Part shown: piece by piece, positions 20,740-34,575 of the stretch
Position numbering within the stretch: the stretch's first letter is position 1
Layout of the letters: the number at the start of each line of letters is the position of its first letter
Assembly: GCA_030686995.1 (NCBI GenBank)
Contig: CM060693.1
Location: 116,782,728 to 116,846,727, forward strand
DNA: 64,000 nucleotides
Direction of reading: 5' to 3'
DNA from: Artemisia argyi
Lineage: Eukaryota; Streptophyta; Magnoliopsida; Asterales; Asteraceae
Translations under genes and position numbers: made by a program
Notes under the pieces: model-generated
What the model saw: the letters and a program-made list of their open reading frames with translations, nothing else
Database searches by the model: none
What the model was told of the DNA's origin: nothing

Positions 20740-23700
20740 TTAATTGTCCTTGGGGAAAGTTTGGAGATCCGGGACAACCATGGATGGTATGTCCTCTCCA
20801 AAGTAGTGTTTCAAACGATGCCCATTCACTTTAAAACATGGACCGTCATTTTGAGATAACTCAACGGTACCATATGGATAAACCTTAGTGATAGTGAATG
20901 GGCCAGTCCAACGGGTTTTGAGTTTACCCGAGAAGATCTTTAATCTAGAATTAAATAGAAGGACTCGATCACCAACGTTAAAAACGCGGTTTTTTATTTT
21001 TGAGTCATGAATCTTCTTTGTCTTTTCTTTATAGATCAAAGAGTGCTCGTAAGCCTGATCACGTAGTTCATTTAATTCATTCATTTGAACTTTACGGTGA
21101 TCACCCGCAGTTTTGAGGTCAAAGTTGGCATGTTTCAATGCCCAGTAGGCTTTGTGCTCAAGTTCCATCGGAAGATGACATGTCTTTCCGTACACAAGCT
21201 TGTAAGGCGTACACCCAATGGGTGTTTTATAAGCTGTACGAAAGGTCCATAGTGCGTCATCCAATTTATCCGACCAGGCAGCACGATTTTCTCCTACAGT
21301 CCTCTCAAGTATCCTTTTGATACCACGGTTTGAAACCTCCACTTGCCCACTTGTTTGTGGGTGATACGCGGTAGAAAGACGGTGAGTAACACCATACTTT
21401 TGCATGACTTTGTCAAATTTGTCATTGCAGAAATGCGTACCACGATCACTTATGATAGCACGTGGAGTTCCAAAACGGGCAAAAAGAGATTTCAGGAATT
21501 TCACTACAACTCGGGCATCATTTGTGGGTAAAGCTTTCGCTTCAACCCATTTTGACAAGTAGTCAACAGCCACAAGTATGTATTTGTTTCCTCTAGATGA
21601 TGGGAATGGCCCCATAAAGTTAATGCCCCAGATATCAAAGATCTCACAGACTTGAATAGCATTTTGTAGCATCTCATTTCTTTGTGAAATGTTTCTGTGA
21701 CGTTGACAAGCGTCACAGGTTTTAATGAGATCCTGGGCATCCTTATAAATTGTGGGCCAGAAGAATCCGGAATCAAACACCTTTTTGGCGGTGTAGTTGA
21801 GATTATGATGGCCCCAAGTGGGTCCAGCATGGCAAGCATTGAGAATTTCAGTGGCTTGCTGCCCATACACACACCGACGGATGACTTGATCTGCACAGAT
21901 TTTAAATAAGTAGGGGTCATCCCAGAAGTAATGTTTGACATCCTTAAAGAATTTATTCTTCTGCTGGGTTGACATCCCTTTCACAACAAAGTTACCCGCA
22001 TGGTAGTTTGCGAATTTAGCAAACCATGGGGTAGTAGAATCTCCACGAAAAGCAACCGTATTGAGTGTTTCGAGAGGAAATGTTTCATTTATTTCCTTTT
22101 TCTCATACACATCTTGATGAGGGTTTTCTAATCGGGACAGATGATCAGCAGCTAGGTTCTCAGCTCCTTTTTTATCATGAATAATGATATCAAATTCCTG
22201 AAGGAGGAGAACCCAACGGAGCAATCTCGGCTTTGCATCTTGTTTTGCAAAGAGATATTTTAGAGCCGAGTGATCTGTATACACTACGCATTTTGTCAAG
22301 ATTAAGTACGTCCGAAACTTTTCAAAAGCATACACCACGGCTAATAATTCTTTTTCCGTAGTGGTGTAATGAGTTTGAGCTTCGTTCATAGTTTTGCTTA
22401 CGTAGTGGATAGGCTGAAAGTGTTTCGTTTTGCGTTGCCCCAAGACTGCACCGATAGCAAAATCACTTGCATCGCACATGATCTCAAAGGGTAAATCCCA
22501 GTCGGGGGCAACAAGAATGGGTGCCTCAGTAAGCTTTTTCTTCAATGTTTCAAAAGCTTCGATGCACTCTGGTGAGAAGATAAAAGGAGCATCCTTCTCG
22601 AGGAGATGAGTCATAGGCCGGGAGATTTTAGAAAAATCTTGTATGAATCTACGATAGAAACCGGCATGACCCAAGAAACTCCTAATACCTTTGACGGTAG
22701 TAGGTTGAGGCAATTTAGCAATGACATCAATCTTAGCTCTGTCAACCTCAATCCCATTCTTGGAAATCTTATGGCCGAGGACAATGCCCTCTTTGACCAT
22801 AAAATGACTCTTTTCCCAATTTAGACATAGATTGGTGTCTTCACACCTTTTCAGCATTTTTTCTAAATTGGCGAGACATGTTTGGAATGAATCCCCAATG
22901 ACCGAGAAGTCATCCATAAAGACCTCCATTGTTTTACCGATCATGTCGGTGAATATGGCCATCATGCACCTCTGAAACGTACCTGGAGCATTACATAAGC
23001 CAAAAGGCATACTTTTATAGGCAAAGGTTCCATAAGGGCATGGAAAGGTAGTCTTTTCTTGATCCAATGGATCAATGGGGATTTGAAAGTATCCTGAGAA
23101 ACCATCAAGGAAACAATAGTACTCGTTTCCTGCTAATCTCTCAAGCATCTGATCCATAAAGGGCAGTGGAAAGTGGTCTTTGCAGGTGGCGTCATTCAAC
23201 TTACGATAGTCAATGCAAACACGCCACCCGGTAACTAGCCGAGTTGGAATCAACTCATTTTCCTCATTAGTGACAACAGTAATGCCACCCTTTTTTGGGA
23301 CGCAATGGATGGGACTAACCCATGGACTGTCAGAGATGAGGTAAATCAATCCTGCATCAAGAAGTTTGAGAACCTCTTGTTTAATGACATCATGGATTTT
23401 TGGATTCACCCGTCTTTGATGTTGCACTGCGGGCTTGAAGTCATCCTCCATTAAGATTTTGTGTGTACAAAAATCTGGGTTAATACCCTTAATATCGGAG
23501 AGCTTCCAAGCAATTGCTTGCTTGTGTGACTTCAAGACCTTTATGAGAGCAACCTTTTCCTCATCACTTAAACCTTTAGCAATAATGACGGGTAATTTAT
23601 CATTACCCTCAAAAAATGCGTATTCAAGATGAGGAGGTAAGTCCTTGAGCTCGACCTCAGGAAATTCATCGTTTTTATCAACCAATTTAATTTCCTCATT

Positions 23701-24215
23701 ATGAAGTTCTACGGGAGGGAGTGGGGTAGAATTTTCTTGATTTAGCAATTTCTCAAGTAGAAGAATATCTCCCTCCAGATCAATCTCAGTGTTATCAATT
23801 CCCTTTGGAACTGAATCACTTTTGAGAAAAGCCTCGACCTCTTACAAAAGGAAATCACTTCCCTCAAACGAAGTGAGAGAAGGGGAAGAGTCAAAAACGA
23901 TTGGTTGAGATGATGGAGTGGGATCCCCACTCGCAGAATTATGAGAATAACCAAGAAATTCTTGAGAGTACTCCTCTGAAGCAATGTCTATGATATCTAT
24001 TTGATTAACTGCTTCCGAATCATAATTTGAGGAGTACCTCGAGGTTTGATCGAGGTTAAAGGTAACGGCTTCATTACCCACACGCAAGGTGATTTCTTGC
24101 TCAAATACATCGATAAGAGCACGACCCGTTCTAAGGAATCCCCTCCCAACAATGAAAGGGACCCTTTGATCAGCATCGAAATCAACAACCACAAAGTCAG
24201 CGGGGAGATGATATA
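20740..24215 (-). pseudogene. Athila-1 protease remnant, reverse transcriptase, RNase H and integrase
   Basis: One frame runs from 24215 to the stop at 20740, with a single internal TAA at 23842-23844. The 5' end keeps only the late protease segment (VVDFDADQRVPFIVGRGFL); the catalytic aspartate region is missing. Residues counted from 23748: RT about 130-340, with DYRKLNDAT and the YxDD-type box FMDDFSV (D279-D280). RNase H about 420-540 has [11 protein letters not shown] (D426) and TDHSALKYL. Integrase has an HHCC zinc finger (640-690) and a DDE core. The first catalytic Asp is Asn (WGINFMGPF, residue 710, codon 21619-21621), while D768 and E804 remain at D-35-E spacing. Integrase would be dead even if expressed. 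No gag is present upstream. Confidence 0.92.
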
Positions 24216-24276
24216 TAACAATGAGTGATTAATTCAAACTCACAGATGCTTCAAAAGTCGTTATACGCAGTACACC

Positions 24277-24294
24277 TCCCCGGCAGCGGCGCCA
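24277..24294 (-). other. Athila-1 primer binding site
   Basis: In sense TGGCGCCGCTGCCGGGGA lies 5 nt after the LTR end (ATCA|ATTTA). This fits the tRNA-Asp type PBS used by Athila/Tat elements. Only about 50 bp separates it from the protease remnant, so the leader and gag were deleted. Confidence 0.85.
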
Positions 24295-24299
24295 TAAAT

Positions 24300-27200
24300 T
24301 GATTGGTGGTAAACAGTTAGAAAATATCAACCAAGTAATGGTCAACAAGTCAAACAGTCTAAACCAATACTCCGTGGAGTGTAGTGTCTCCCCGGGTCGT
24401 TAGATCCCAACGGGGCGTGAAATCTGAAATAAGACGACTTTGAGATCAGGTGAAATGAACTGGAAAAGGGTTCAAGTGATTATACTACTGAAATATAAGT
24501 GAAAATAGCTTTGATAAGCTATATCAACTAATACGTGAAATCAGATTATCACAAATTCAAAGGAACTGGAAAACGCGTATGTTTAATATTTAATCGTAAA
24601 CATACGAAACAAAACGATTTTAACTATAGTAGGAATTTGCATGCCTTAGTGGCTTAAATGCAAATTAAATAAACTTAAAATATTTATTTTATAATTATTA
24701 ACTTATTATTTAAGAGTTAAGAAAACCTAAAAATGTAAAAAGAAATAAAATGTACATTTAAATTTAAATAAACGAAAACGTATGAAACAAACGTGAATTC
24801 TGTCAAATATAACTCCTACAAATGTAAAAATTATATTTTTGGAATCCTAAAAGTAAAAGAAAATTTATTAGAAATTTAAAATTATTTTTATAACTATTCA
24901 ATTAATTATTATTTAATAACTATTTTTCATTAATTAATAATACACTAATAAATAAGAAAATGTGAAATAAGCCTAGAAAAATAAAATTAAAACTTAGAAA
25001 AATCTAAAATATTATAAAACTTATTTTACAACTAAAATTATATTTTTCACACTATTTATCTAATTATTATTAATTAATTATTATTTAATTATTAATTAAC
25101 TAATTAAACTGATTTAAATTATTACAAATACTAAAATGGCTTAGATAATTAAGAAGATTTTTATAAATCTATTTAACCATCACAGGAATCTAAAAAATCA
25201 TAAAAAGTTGGTTTTATGTATTTTTAAACTAATTTACTAATTATTATTATAATTATTAATTAATTACCAATTAAACTAATTATATTCTAAAAAATAGAAA
25301 ATGAACAGTAGAAATTCTAGAAAAATTCCTAAAAATGTTTTAACTTATATGAAAGCTAGGAAAATTATAAAAACTAGGTATTACTTAATAAAATCTAATT
25401 TTTCTATTTAATTCTTTAATATTAATTAATAATTAATTAAACTAATATTAATTCTAAACATCACTAAATGACAAAGGAAAATTTTCTAAAAGTACTTTAA
25501 TATAAAAGATATTTAATAAAAATATAAAAATGTCAGAGTGCTTATAAATAAGCTGAAAAGAAAATTAAAAAGATAATTTCTATTAAATATAAGCTATCAC
25601 TATAATTAAGTTTGGTTTTTTTCTAAATTTTCTTTTACAAAACTAATTTAATACTAAAATTAGGAGACTTTTGTAAAAACGATTAGTTTGGAACTCAAAA
25701 ATAAGCACTGTGAGTGCTTATTAGCTTGAGAGTTGACTTTAGTTGACCAAACTAGGAATTAAGCTCAAATGAGCTTAAGTGGGGTCCACAAGGGTGGATT
25801 CTGGTTCACTTAAGTTTGTTTGACATGTTTAAGCTAGATTTGATCAGATAAGCTCACAGGATAAGCCCATAAGCCTAGATAAGCACTTTGTTTTCTTTTT
25901 GAACACAGAAAAATAGGACAGAGATTTTGGGTGAATTAAGGTGGGTCCCAGGGAGCTTAAGCTTAAAAGCATGCTTAAAACAGGAAGGTGGCCAGGAGGA
26001 GGGTTGAATGAACCCAATTTGGGCTTGTGGGACCCACTGAGTTGCTCAGAATCAACCACCAAAGTGGTGGTGGTGGTGGTGCAGTGACTGTGCACAGGGG
26101 AGGTACTTCCCCTGCAAGTGACTTTGAGCTTGTGTAGCTTGCACAAAAAAATTCACAAAATTGTATTGATGATAGGAATCATTAGTTTAGCTGGTATACT
26201 TTCACATGTAAAAAGCTCAGGTCTTAGATCTACTTACTAAATTCCAAACAATTCTTTCTAAAAATGAGATTTCCTGACAAAGGCAATTTTGACTTTTTCT
26301 ATTTTCTTGCTAAGGTAACTTTAATGAACTTTGATCTAACACTACTGACTTGTAATGATGTATTAAGGTATTTAGAGACTAGATTAAGTAGTAATAGCAA
26401 GTAATGAACTGATAAGCACGTTTATGAAATCCAAATCCTAACAGTGGTCTAGTTAGTTGAGATTAAACTTGATTTTGACTATATTAAAAGCAGACACTAG
26501 TTTTTATGGTTGTTTTGAGCTACTATGATCTAGTTTAACAGATAACAATCAAAAACTACAGCAAAAGCGCACCAAGGATCACAGATATTGTCAAATCCAA
26601 ACAACCCTATAAGTGACTGATTTTATGAGTTTCAAAGTTAAACACAGATTCAGACCATAATTCAGAATCACAAGGTTTTCTTATGATATAATAAACATTA
26701 TTGAACAGATAAACAACATGCATAACAACAATTAACCAATTTTACTATTAAAGCTAATAATACCAGTTAAGATCACAATATAAGCAACAAAGTATTCTAT
26801 CAAACAAATATGCAATTTTAAGCTACAACTAGACTAAGAAATGTTGAATAAGCTCAAAAAACACAGATATAAGCAATGATAAGCAATTGAATAGTAAAAA
26901 GCCAAAATGAGAAATAAGGCTTACAAATAGCTTTCCTGCCAAATACTAAGAACCAATGATCAAAACCACCCCTAATAGCTTTCCACAAAGCTTCTAACCC
27001 AGGGCCATCAAGAATATACCTTGCTCCATGGCTTTCTTCATTTCATTAACTGATTTTGATTTTTTTTTTCAATTATTTTATGGAATTTTTAGTATTTTTA
27101 CTTTTTTATGTTTTAACTTCTTTTTAAGGTTTCTAATAGCTCACATAAGCTATCTGAGGAGCTTATATCAGCTTATTTGTCCTTAAGTTCAGCTTGAAAC

Positions 27201-27786
27201 AACAATGAACCTAAATGAGATTTTTGAATAAAAATGACATAAACTGAGATTTGATGATTAACACAACAATTGATACTTGAAAAAGGTTTATTATACTCTG
27301 AGAACATGAAATACAAAGCTTGAAAGCTAATGCATACACTGGAATTTGAAAACTAATTAATTCGACACTAAGAAAATGAAATTACACTAGATAAATTATT
27401 ACAATGCCTCTCCTTCCTTCTTTATAGATCTTTATTGCTTCTTGTCGACCTCTGAATCTTTCCCACTACTTTAGAGCCATTAGATTTCATCAATTCATCA
27501 AAACCGTACATTTGGCATTTTGGCGCCAAAAGTACTTTTGAGCTGTAATGGTGGTTTGGAAGCAATTAAAGGATTTTGGAGTGATGTAGAGGTGGAGGGA
27601 ACATTTTAGATAGTAGGTATGGGGCTGGGGTTGAGGTGTGTAAGGATTTCCCATGGCTATTTTGTTTCTCAGTGGAGGGGAGTGGGAAGATGCAATAAAT
27701 GTTTACTGTAGGGGATGTGGATGTGGAAGGGTGAGCTGGTAAGTAGTATAGGTGGTGAGGTGGAGGTGATAGGTGGCCAAAACCAT
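24300..27786 (-). repeat. Athila-1 5' LTR, truncated
   Basis: The first 3487 bp from the PBS side are collinear with 12162-15650 (small differences only). Similarity stops abruptly at GGCCAAAACCATG (27785/27786). The remaining 700 bp or so, including the LTR's outer TG end, is missing and was not found elsewhere in the window. Confidence 0.85.
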
Positions 27787-27951
27787 GAGTTGCGTTTATT
27801 TCATTTATCGTTCGTTATTTGTAATTTCCCATAATTCCACAATACCAAATAATCAAATCAATCCTTACAAGCATTTTAATCTTAAATCTCACACGATATC
27901 GCCCATTCACACCTCGTTGGGACACGAACCGGGTAATCACTTGCCCGGTAT

Positions 27952-28012
<61 letters not shown>

Positions 28013-28277
28013 CATATTCACGGGATTTTGCAAGTTAACCTTTTCACAAAGGTTGATTAGCGAATTCCCCTCACATACTTTGTATTTATTTGATATACGT
28101 TTCACATGCAATCACCTTGACAAACCGAAACGTAAACACAACCAAATCAATAATCCAACACCAAATCCTAAACTACTCTACACAACTAAAACCAAATAAC
28201 AATTCCAAATCCATTCGGCCAAAACCAAACTCCAACTCCATCCGAATCTGACTCCAACGCAATTACAACATCAACGC
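27787..28277. other. Unclassified sequence left of the outer Tekay element
   Basis: There is no ORF of note. It starts at the truncation point of Athila-1 and holds a CA/TA microsatellite. It ends in the target site AACGC (28273-28277), so it is contiguous with 44228 onward in the pre-insertion sequence. It is probably part of an older LTR or repeat. Confidence 0.45.
27951..28012. repeat. (CA)n(TA)n compound microsatellite
   Basis: About 20 CA units with one G interruption are followed by about 10 AT units. Confidence 0.9.
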
Positions 28278-30908
28278 TGTAACAATTCGCAATTTCAGGT
28301 TAATTACTATTCCCGGATAATTTACTATTCACTTTTACTATTCATTTTTACTATTCATTTTACTATTCATTTTCCCCGAAATTTTCCCGAAAGTTGATTT
28401 TTATTTGATATTCTCGAGTGATAAATCATTTCCATGGCAAATTAAATGTTTGACATTCGTCGGATCATTTTCGTGAAAGTTATTAAGGAATTACACGTTT
28501 TAGGGTAAAACGTCATTCAGAAATTCTACGCACAACGAAACTCGACCACGTTAAGTGACCCCGCATCGGAAAAATGTTTGACACACTCATGATTTATTTG
28601 AGAATAAATCATGACTGAGAAAAACATGACAAAAAATAAACCTCGGCCGTGAAAAACTGGAATTTTCAGTTTTAAGCGTTTTTACTCAGCCGTAACCTTA
28701 GCCTATACCTGCACCGCATTTCTAAGACGATTTGAGTTTTCAACTTATTAGAAAAAGCCAACATATTTTTCCCTCCTCCTTTGACCAAAAATCATTCCTT
28801 GATTTTATAAGTCATTCCTTGATTTTTAGGCTTACGGTTTGATGTCTAAAAGACATTTAATACCAACCGACACTAGACTGAGCCCAGTCTAGACATTATA
28901 AGTCATTTTAAATTATTTTTATCCTATTAGAAAAGTAACATTTTACTTTTCTCAATTTTACGCAATATTCGTACGTTTTACGTATTACGCGTTTTAGACC
29001 CGTGTTTCCAGTTTTAGCAGGGTTTTAGCACCCCAATGGAACTTACCACTCATTTTATATTTTATTATGGAGTATTATGACATGTTTAACCATTCTTCCA
29101 AGTTTCGTATTTTTACGATACCCGGTTTTACGTTTTGTGGCTTAACCATTTACGGTTAGCATTTTACGGAGCCAAAACATACTAGATATCTTGGATAATA
29201 TCTTCCAAAGTCCAACCCTTCCTCCCCAAGCATGGAAAACCGCCACTAGGGGGGGGGATTCACACTATGTGGCTCAATCTTATGCAAGAGACCTTAAGAT
29301 TAGTACATGTGTTAACACTTGGAGAGCAAGTGTTGACTAGTCTCATATTGTAACCTCCTCAAGCTCACATAAATACCCTCCCCCTCTCTTGTTGCTGCCC
29401 CATATCCACCACACCAACACCATCTTCTTACCAAAATTTACTCCAAGTTTCATGCAAGATTCAAGTGCTATAAAAACACATAAACACTAGTTTGGTTTGA
29501 TTCATCAAAACTACATCCAATCTTTAGAACTTTGGTGATTTCTCTTGAGTTTAAATCTACTCAAGTCACCTCAACTTTCATCATCTCTCTTTTAAGATTA
29601 CAAGAGTAGAAAGATTGCATGAAGTGAAGTGGGTTGAAGCAAGTCTATCAAAGTCCTATCCTTACTAGTTACTTCCTTTCTTTATTTGAAAGCCAAAAGT
29701 TGTAAGCCAAACCCTAACATGCTTCTTGTTAAATAATCATGTTCATGTTATTTACATATTATTCATGCTATATTATGTCTTGTATGCATGTCCATGATGT
29801 ATAAAAATGAGTAAAACATGTTGTTGTAATTGATTGTTAAGATAAGTTATTAAAACAAGTAAACTAGTGACTTTCTTGGTAAGACCTGATCAAAATGGTA
29901 AAATTATGATATTGGATCATTACATATTGTAGTATAGGACCTAACAAGGAAACCGTAGCAATTTGAACCACCTAAAAAGAGTATACGAGTCAAAAGTTAT
30001 GGCGATTTGAAGTTACCAAAACTTTGTGGCAAAGCTGCCAAATACCTTCTGTTACAGAAACCTTAAACGCGCAAGTTGTCCGGAATCACATTTTCTTCAA
30101 AAACTCAGGAGCACGTCTCCAGAAAATCAATAACGAATGAGATATTTCTCAGTTTCTTAACAGCTATTTACATATATATAAGTCACTATATTATGGTTAT
30201 ACTTTAAAAGGAACAAGAGGTCTTATGACCTATAATCAAGACCACAACCATGGCTAGAGCCAAGGTTGAGTCTCATGACCATGGAACAATGACCAAAGGT
30301 CATGGCAAGGCCATGACTAAAGGACCATATAAACTTACTTAGGCGAAAACATGAAACAAGGAGTTGGCGATAACTTGAACATTCAATTTGGATCTATTTC
30401 ACCTAAAAGGAACCATGAGATATTACAAAGAAAAATGGTCATATAAGTTATAAGAAACTTACCCTAATAACAATCTTCATGTAATAATAAACTTTCCTAA
30501 GTTTATTCAAATATTGGACATGTAATTTTCGGATCAAAACTTATATATATATATACTTTATCAACTACTACAATAGTAGGGAGCCTCATGTGAGGAGTTC
30601 ATTATGTAAGCCGTCGAGATGAGTTGTGGATTTACGAATTAAAGTGTCCTGGCTCCTCGAACGCTTACTAACATGACTTCTGAATTATGTCGGCCCGAAC
30701 GGTAGTAAACGATATATCAAAACATACATGTTTCATGAATCTTTTCATTCAAAGACTTACATTATACATCATACCACATCATGGACTAAATGCAAGATAT
30801 TTATATAGGAACTTATTCATATTCTTTACTCCGATCCTAAGTCACAACATTCTATTATAGGTTGCTCGTAGAAACCTTCACGATTCAACCATTACCTTCA
30901 TTACTTGC
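28278..30908 (+). repeat. Tekay-outer 5' LTR, first part
   Basis: Begins TGTAACAATTCGC and is collinear with 40519-43416. It ends in CTTGC, the duplicated target of the nested element. The second part resumes at 36715. By comparison with the 3' LTR it lacks a stretch of about 47 bp (3' LTR near 42283-42330) and has only 15 bp of the TA repeat. Confidence 0.9.
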
Positions 30909-33900
30909 TGTAACACCCCCAAAATATCGCAGCGGAAGACTGTGTCAATGGGGTGCTACTTCATAATACAAAGTACAAGGTATAGAAAACGAACTCTAAA
31001 TGAGACGTTTTGAAAAGTTACCATTCGATTAATAAATTCCGAGTTACAAACTTGAGTTCCATAATACAATACATAAGAGTTTTAAGACATATCGAATGGT
31101 AAAGATAAAAGCATAAGTCTTCAAAACATGCCAAGCGACTCTATGCTCCATGCAACAGCTATCACCTTATAGACCTGAGACAAACATGCTAAAGTGTCAA
31201 CACAATGGTTGGTGAGTTCATAGAGTTTGTCTTAAAACAGTTGAAAAGTCTTTAAAGAATATTCGCACAGCAAAGGCATCGTGAATCCACTCAGTTGCAA
31301 TTCCCGCCACAAGAGACTTGCAACCTGTGTGCTCACAACCCACTGCTAACATATAGTATGATTTCGATATATGTGTATACGATATATGCACGCTTAATGT
31401 AAGTATCACTGCCTACTGAACCTCTTGACAAGAGTAAGCACAAATGCTTCATAAGAATAAGCACAAATGCTTCAAAGCTGGATTATATTCACCCAAGGCC
31501 AGGAATATATGGCAATGGTGGGGGCGTCAGCCCGATAGTACTATCAATACCTCTCCATCGGCTCCATCCAGGAGTTAAACAGTAGTTAAAGAATATAGCG
31601 CATAGAATAGGTTTAACACATTAAGGCACATATCGTAATAAAACTACACATCATGTTTAAGAGTATAAAAGTATAGCATAGCATATGAGTAAAATTGTCT
31701 TTAGTAAAAGAGAAAGCAAGTAGTTTAAGCATGTATCTCCCCAAAAGAGTTTAAAACAAGTATGAAAAGAGTAGGGGCTATGACTCACCTTAAGCTTAAG
31801 TGATGTGAAATGAAAGTGGTAGTTGAATTGCGAAAGTCACTAAGAGCAGCCTATAATAGAACATTGCGACTTTAAGTTTGGAGTAACATCTAAGAATACG
31901 AAGAATTGCCTATATATGTCTTGCATAATGTTCATTATGTAGTACTTAGTATATAGTGTAAGTCTTTGAATATAAATGGTTTATGAAACATGTATAAGTT
32001 GTATATCTCTTACTACCGTTCGGGCCGACATAATTCAGAAGTCATGGAGTAAACGTTCGAGGAGCCAGGACACTTTAATTCATAAATCCACAACTCATCT
32101 CGACGGCTTACTTAATGAACTCCTCACATGAGGCTCCCTACTATTGTAGTATTCGATAACATATATATAAGTTTTGATCCGAAAAGTTACATGTCTAATA
32201 TTTGAATAAACTTAGGAAAGTTTATTTTTACATGAAGATTGTTATTAGGGTAAGTTTCTTATAACTTGTATCTCATGGTTCTTTAGGTGGAGTAGATCCA
32301 AATTGTTTGTTCAAGTTATCGCCAACTTTGAGTTCATGTTTTCGCCTAGGTAAGTTTATATGGTTATTTAGTCATGGCTTCTCCATGACCTTGGTCATTG
32401 TACCATGGTCTTGAGACTCAAACTTGGCTTTAGCCATGGTTGTGGTCTTGGCTTTAGGTCATTAGACCTCTTGGTCTTAGTAAATCATAACTATTATATA
32501 GTGACTTTGGTCTAAAAATGGGCTGTTAAGAATTTGAAGAAAATTACCACTCGGAAAGCATTTTCAGGGCTCGAGCTTCTTATTCCTGAACGAAAACGTC
32601 GTTCCGGACAACTTTCGTGTTTTAACTTTTTGATGAATCGGACCAGAAGGGTGACTTTCAAAATGGCAGAATGCAAAACAGTAGGTATCGGCAGTTTTGG
32701 CGTTTTGGTTTTGCTAACTTCAAATGGTCATAACTTTTGACTCGGGTACTCGTTTTGGGTGATTCAAATTGCTATGTTTTCCTTGTTAAGTCCTCTTCTA
32801 CAATATGTAACTGTCTAATATCATTTATATAATGTTTTGGTCGTGGTTCTCCATAAAAATCACTAGTTTGCTTGTTTACTTGTCATAAGTTAACATATGT
32901 ATACCAATACTTGTTTTATCCAATTTTAAACATCATGAACACAATAACAAGAACATACATAGCATGAAAGGAACACAAAGAGCATGAAAATGATAATTAA
33001 GAAAGGAGTATGTTAGGGTTTGCTTACAACTTGTGAAGAAACTAACTAGAACCAAGATCAAAACCAAGAACCACTACTTAATCTTCCAAAACCTTTCCAA
33101 CCATAGCCATGCTTCCCAACCAAAAACCCTATATTATAATCCTTTGATAAATACTAATCTAACATAAAAACAACCTTGAGTAAAAATCTTCACTAGGAAC
33201 ACTTGGAAATTTGATGAGTTTTTGTGGTGATTTTATAGAGTTTTATGGTTGAAAGGTGTTAAGGATCAACTAGGAACTATGACTTGAACTTGTGATGGAT
33301 TGAATGAGCAAGATCAATGATCAAAATTGTGTATTTGGATGGTTTTGGGTCGTTGGTATTGAAGGAGAAAGGAAGAGAATGAGCTCTCTTTTATACTAAA
33401 AATGAGGAGGTTACAATGTTGACTTGTCAACCCTTGGTGAACAAGTTTGGGTATGTGTTAACATCTTAAGGCTACAAGGCTTGAGATTAAGACACATGGG
33501 TGATGAATCCCCCCTAAGGCGGTTTGCATATGGATAGGAAGGATGAGTTGGTTTTGGTGATATTATCCTAAGTATGTAGCTAGTTTTGACTCCGTAAGTT
33601 GCTAACCGTAAGTTGTTAAGTCACGAAACGTAAAACCGGGTATCCTAAAAATATGAAACTTGAAAGTATGGTTAAACATGTCAATATACTCCATAATAAA
33701 ATATAAAATGAGTGGTAGGTTCTATTGGGTTGCTCAAATCCTGCTAAAACTGGAAACACGGGTCTAAAACGCGTAATACGTAAAACGTACGAAAGTTGCG
33801 TAAAATTGAGAAATGAAAAATGTAACTTTTCTAATAGGATAATAATGACTTAAAATGACTTATAATGTTTAGGCTGGGCTCAGTCTAGTGTCGGTTGGTA

Positions 33901-34453
33901 TTAAATGTCTTTTAGATGTAAAACCGTAAGCCTAAAAAAATCAAGGAATGACTTATAAAATCAAGGAATGATTTTTGGTCAAAGGAGGAGGGAAAAATAT
34001 GTTGACTTTTTCTAATAAGTTGAAAACTCAAATTGTCTTAGAAACGTGGTGCAGGTATAGGCTAAGGTTACGGCTGAGTAAAAACGCTTAAAACTGAAAA
34101 TTCCAGTTTTTCACGGCCGAGGCTTATTTTGGTCATGTTTTTCTCAGTCATGATTAATTCTATAATTAATCATGAGAGTACTAAACATTTTTCTGATGCG
34201 GGGTCACTTAACGCGGTCGAGTTTCGTTGTGCGTAGAATTTTTGAATGACGTTTTACCCTAAAACGTGTAATTCCGTGTCCTTAATAACTTTCACAAAAA
34301 TGATCTGACGAGTGTCAAACTTTTAATTTGCCATGGAAATGATTTATCACTCAAGGCCAAGAAACAAAAATCAAATTTCGGGAGAATTTCAGGAAAAATG
34401 AATAGTAAAATTTCCCGGGAATAGTAATTAACCTGAAATTGCGAATTGTTACA
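30909..34453 (-). repeat. Tekay-inner 3' LTR (3545 bp)
   Basis: On plus it starts TGTAACACCCCC and ends GAATTGTTACA. It is collinear with the other Tekay LTRs but clearly diverged (for example about 32300-33500). The U5 hairpin (GTAACACCCC/GGGGTGCTAC) encloses CAGCGGAAGACTGTG. Confidence 0.88.
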
Positions 34454-34575
34454 GTCTCTACCCCTTAAGGAAACTTCGTCCCGAAGTTTAGTGTGTCTAG
34501 GTCTCTTATCTTAATTGCGGCATAATAAAGCTAGATTCAGAATAGAATAATATGGTAGGATAAGGTACGTACCCG

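Larger units (their letters stand above)
12162..27786 (-). mobile_element. Athila-1: Ty3/gypsy Athila-type element, gag deleted, right LTR truncated
   Basis: Transcribed on the minus strand. Order in sense: 5' LTR (27786-24300, incomplete), PBS (24294-24277), a leader of about 50 bp, the C-terminal half of protease, RT-RNase H-integrase, a noncoding 3' region with repeats, PPT, and 3' LTR (16376-12162). The left target site is GTAAC (12157-12161); no right copy exists because the right LTR ends abruptly at 27786. Both LTR copies are very similar along their shared length. The RT insert [20 protein letters not shown] is the Athila signature as I know it. A solo LTR of another family (17180-20633) is inserted in the 3' region. 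Confidence 0.88.

Noticed and set aside
27773..28111. Overlapping ORFs with Thr-His and Cys-Val repeats
   Set aside because: Translation of the CA/TA microsatellite across an element junction.
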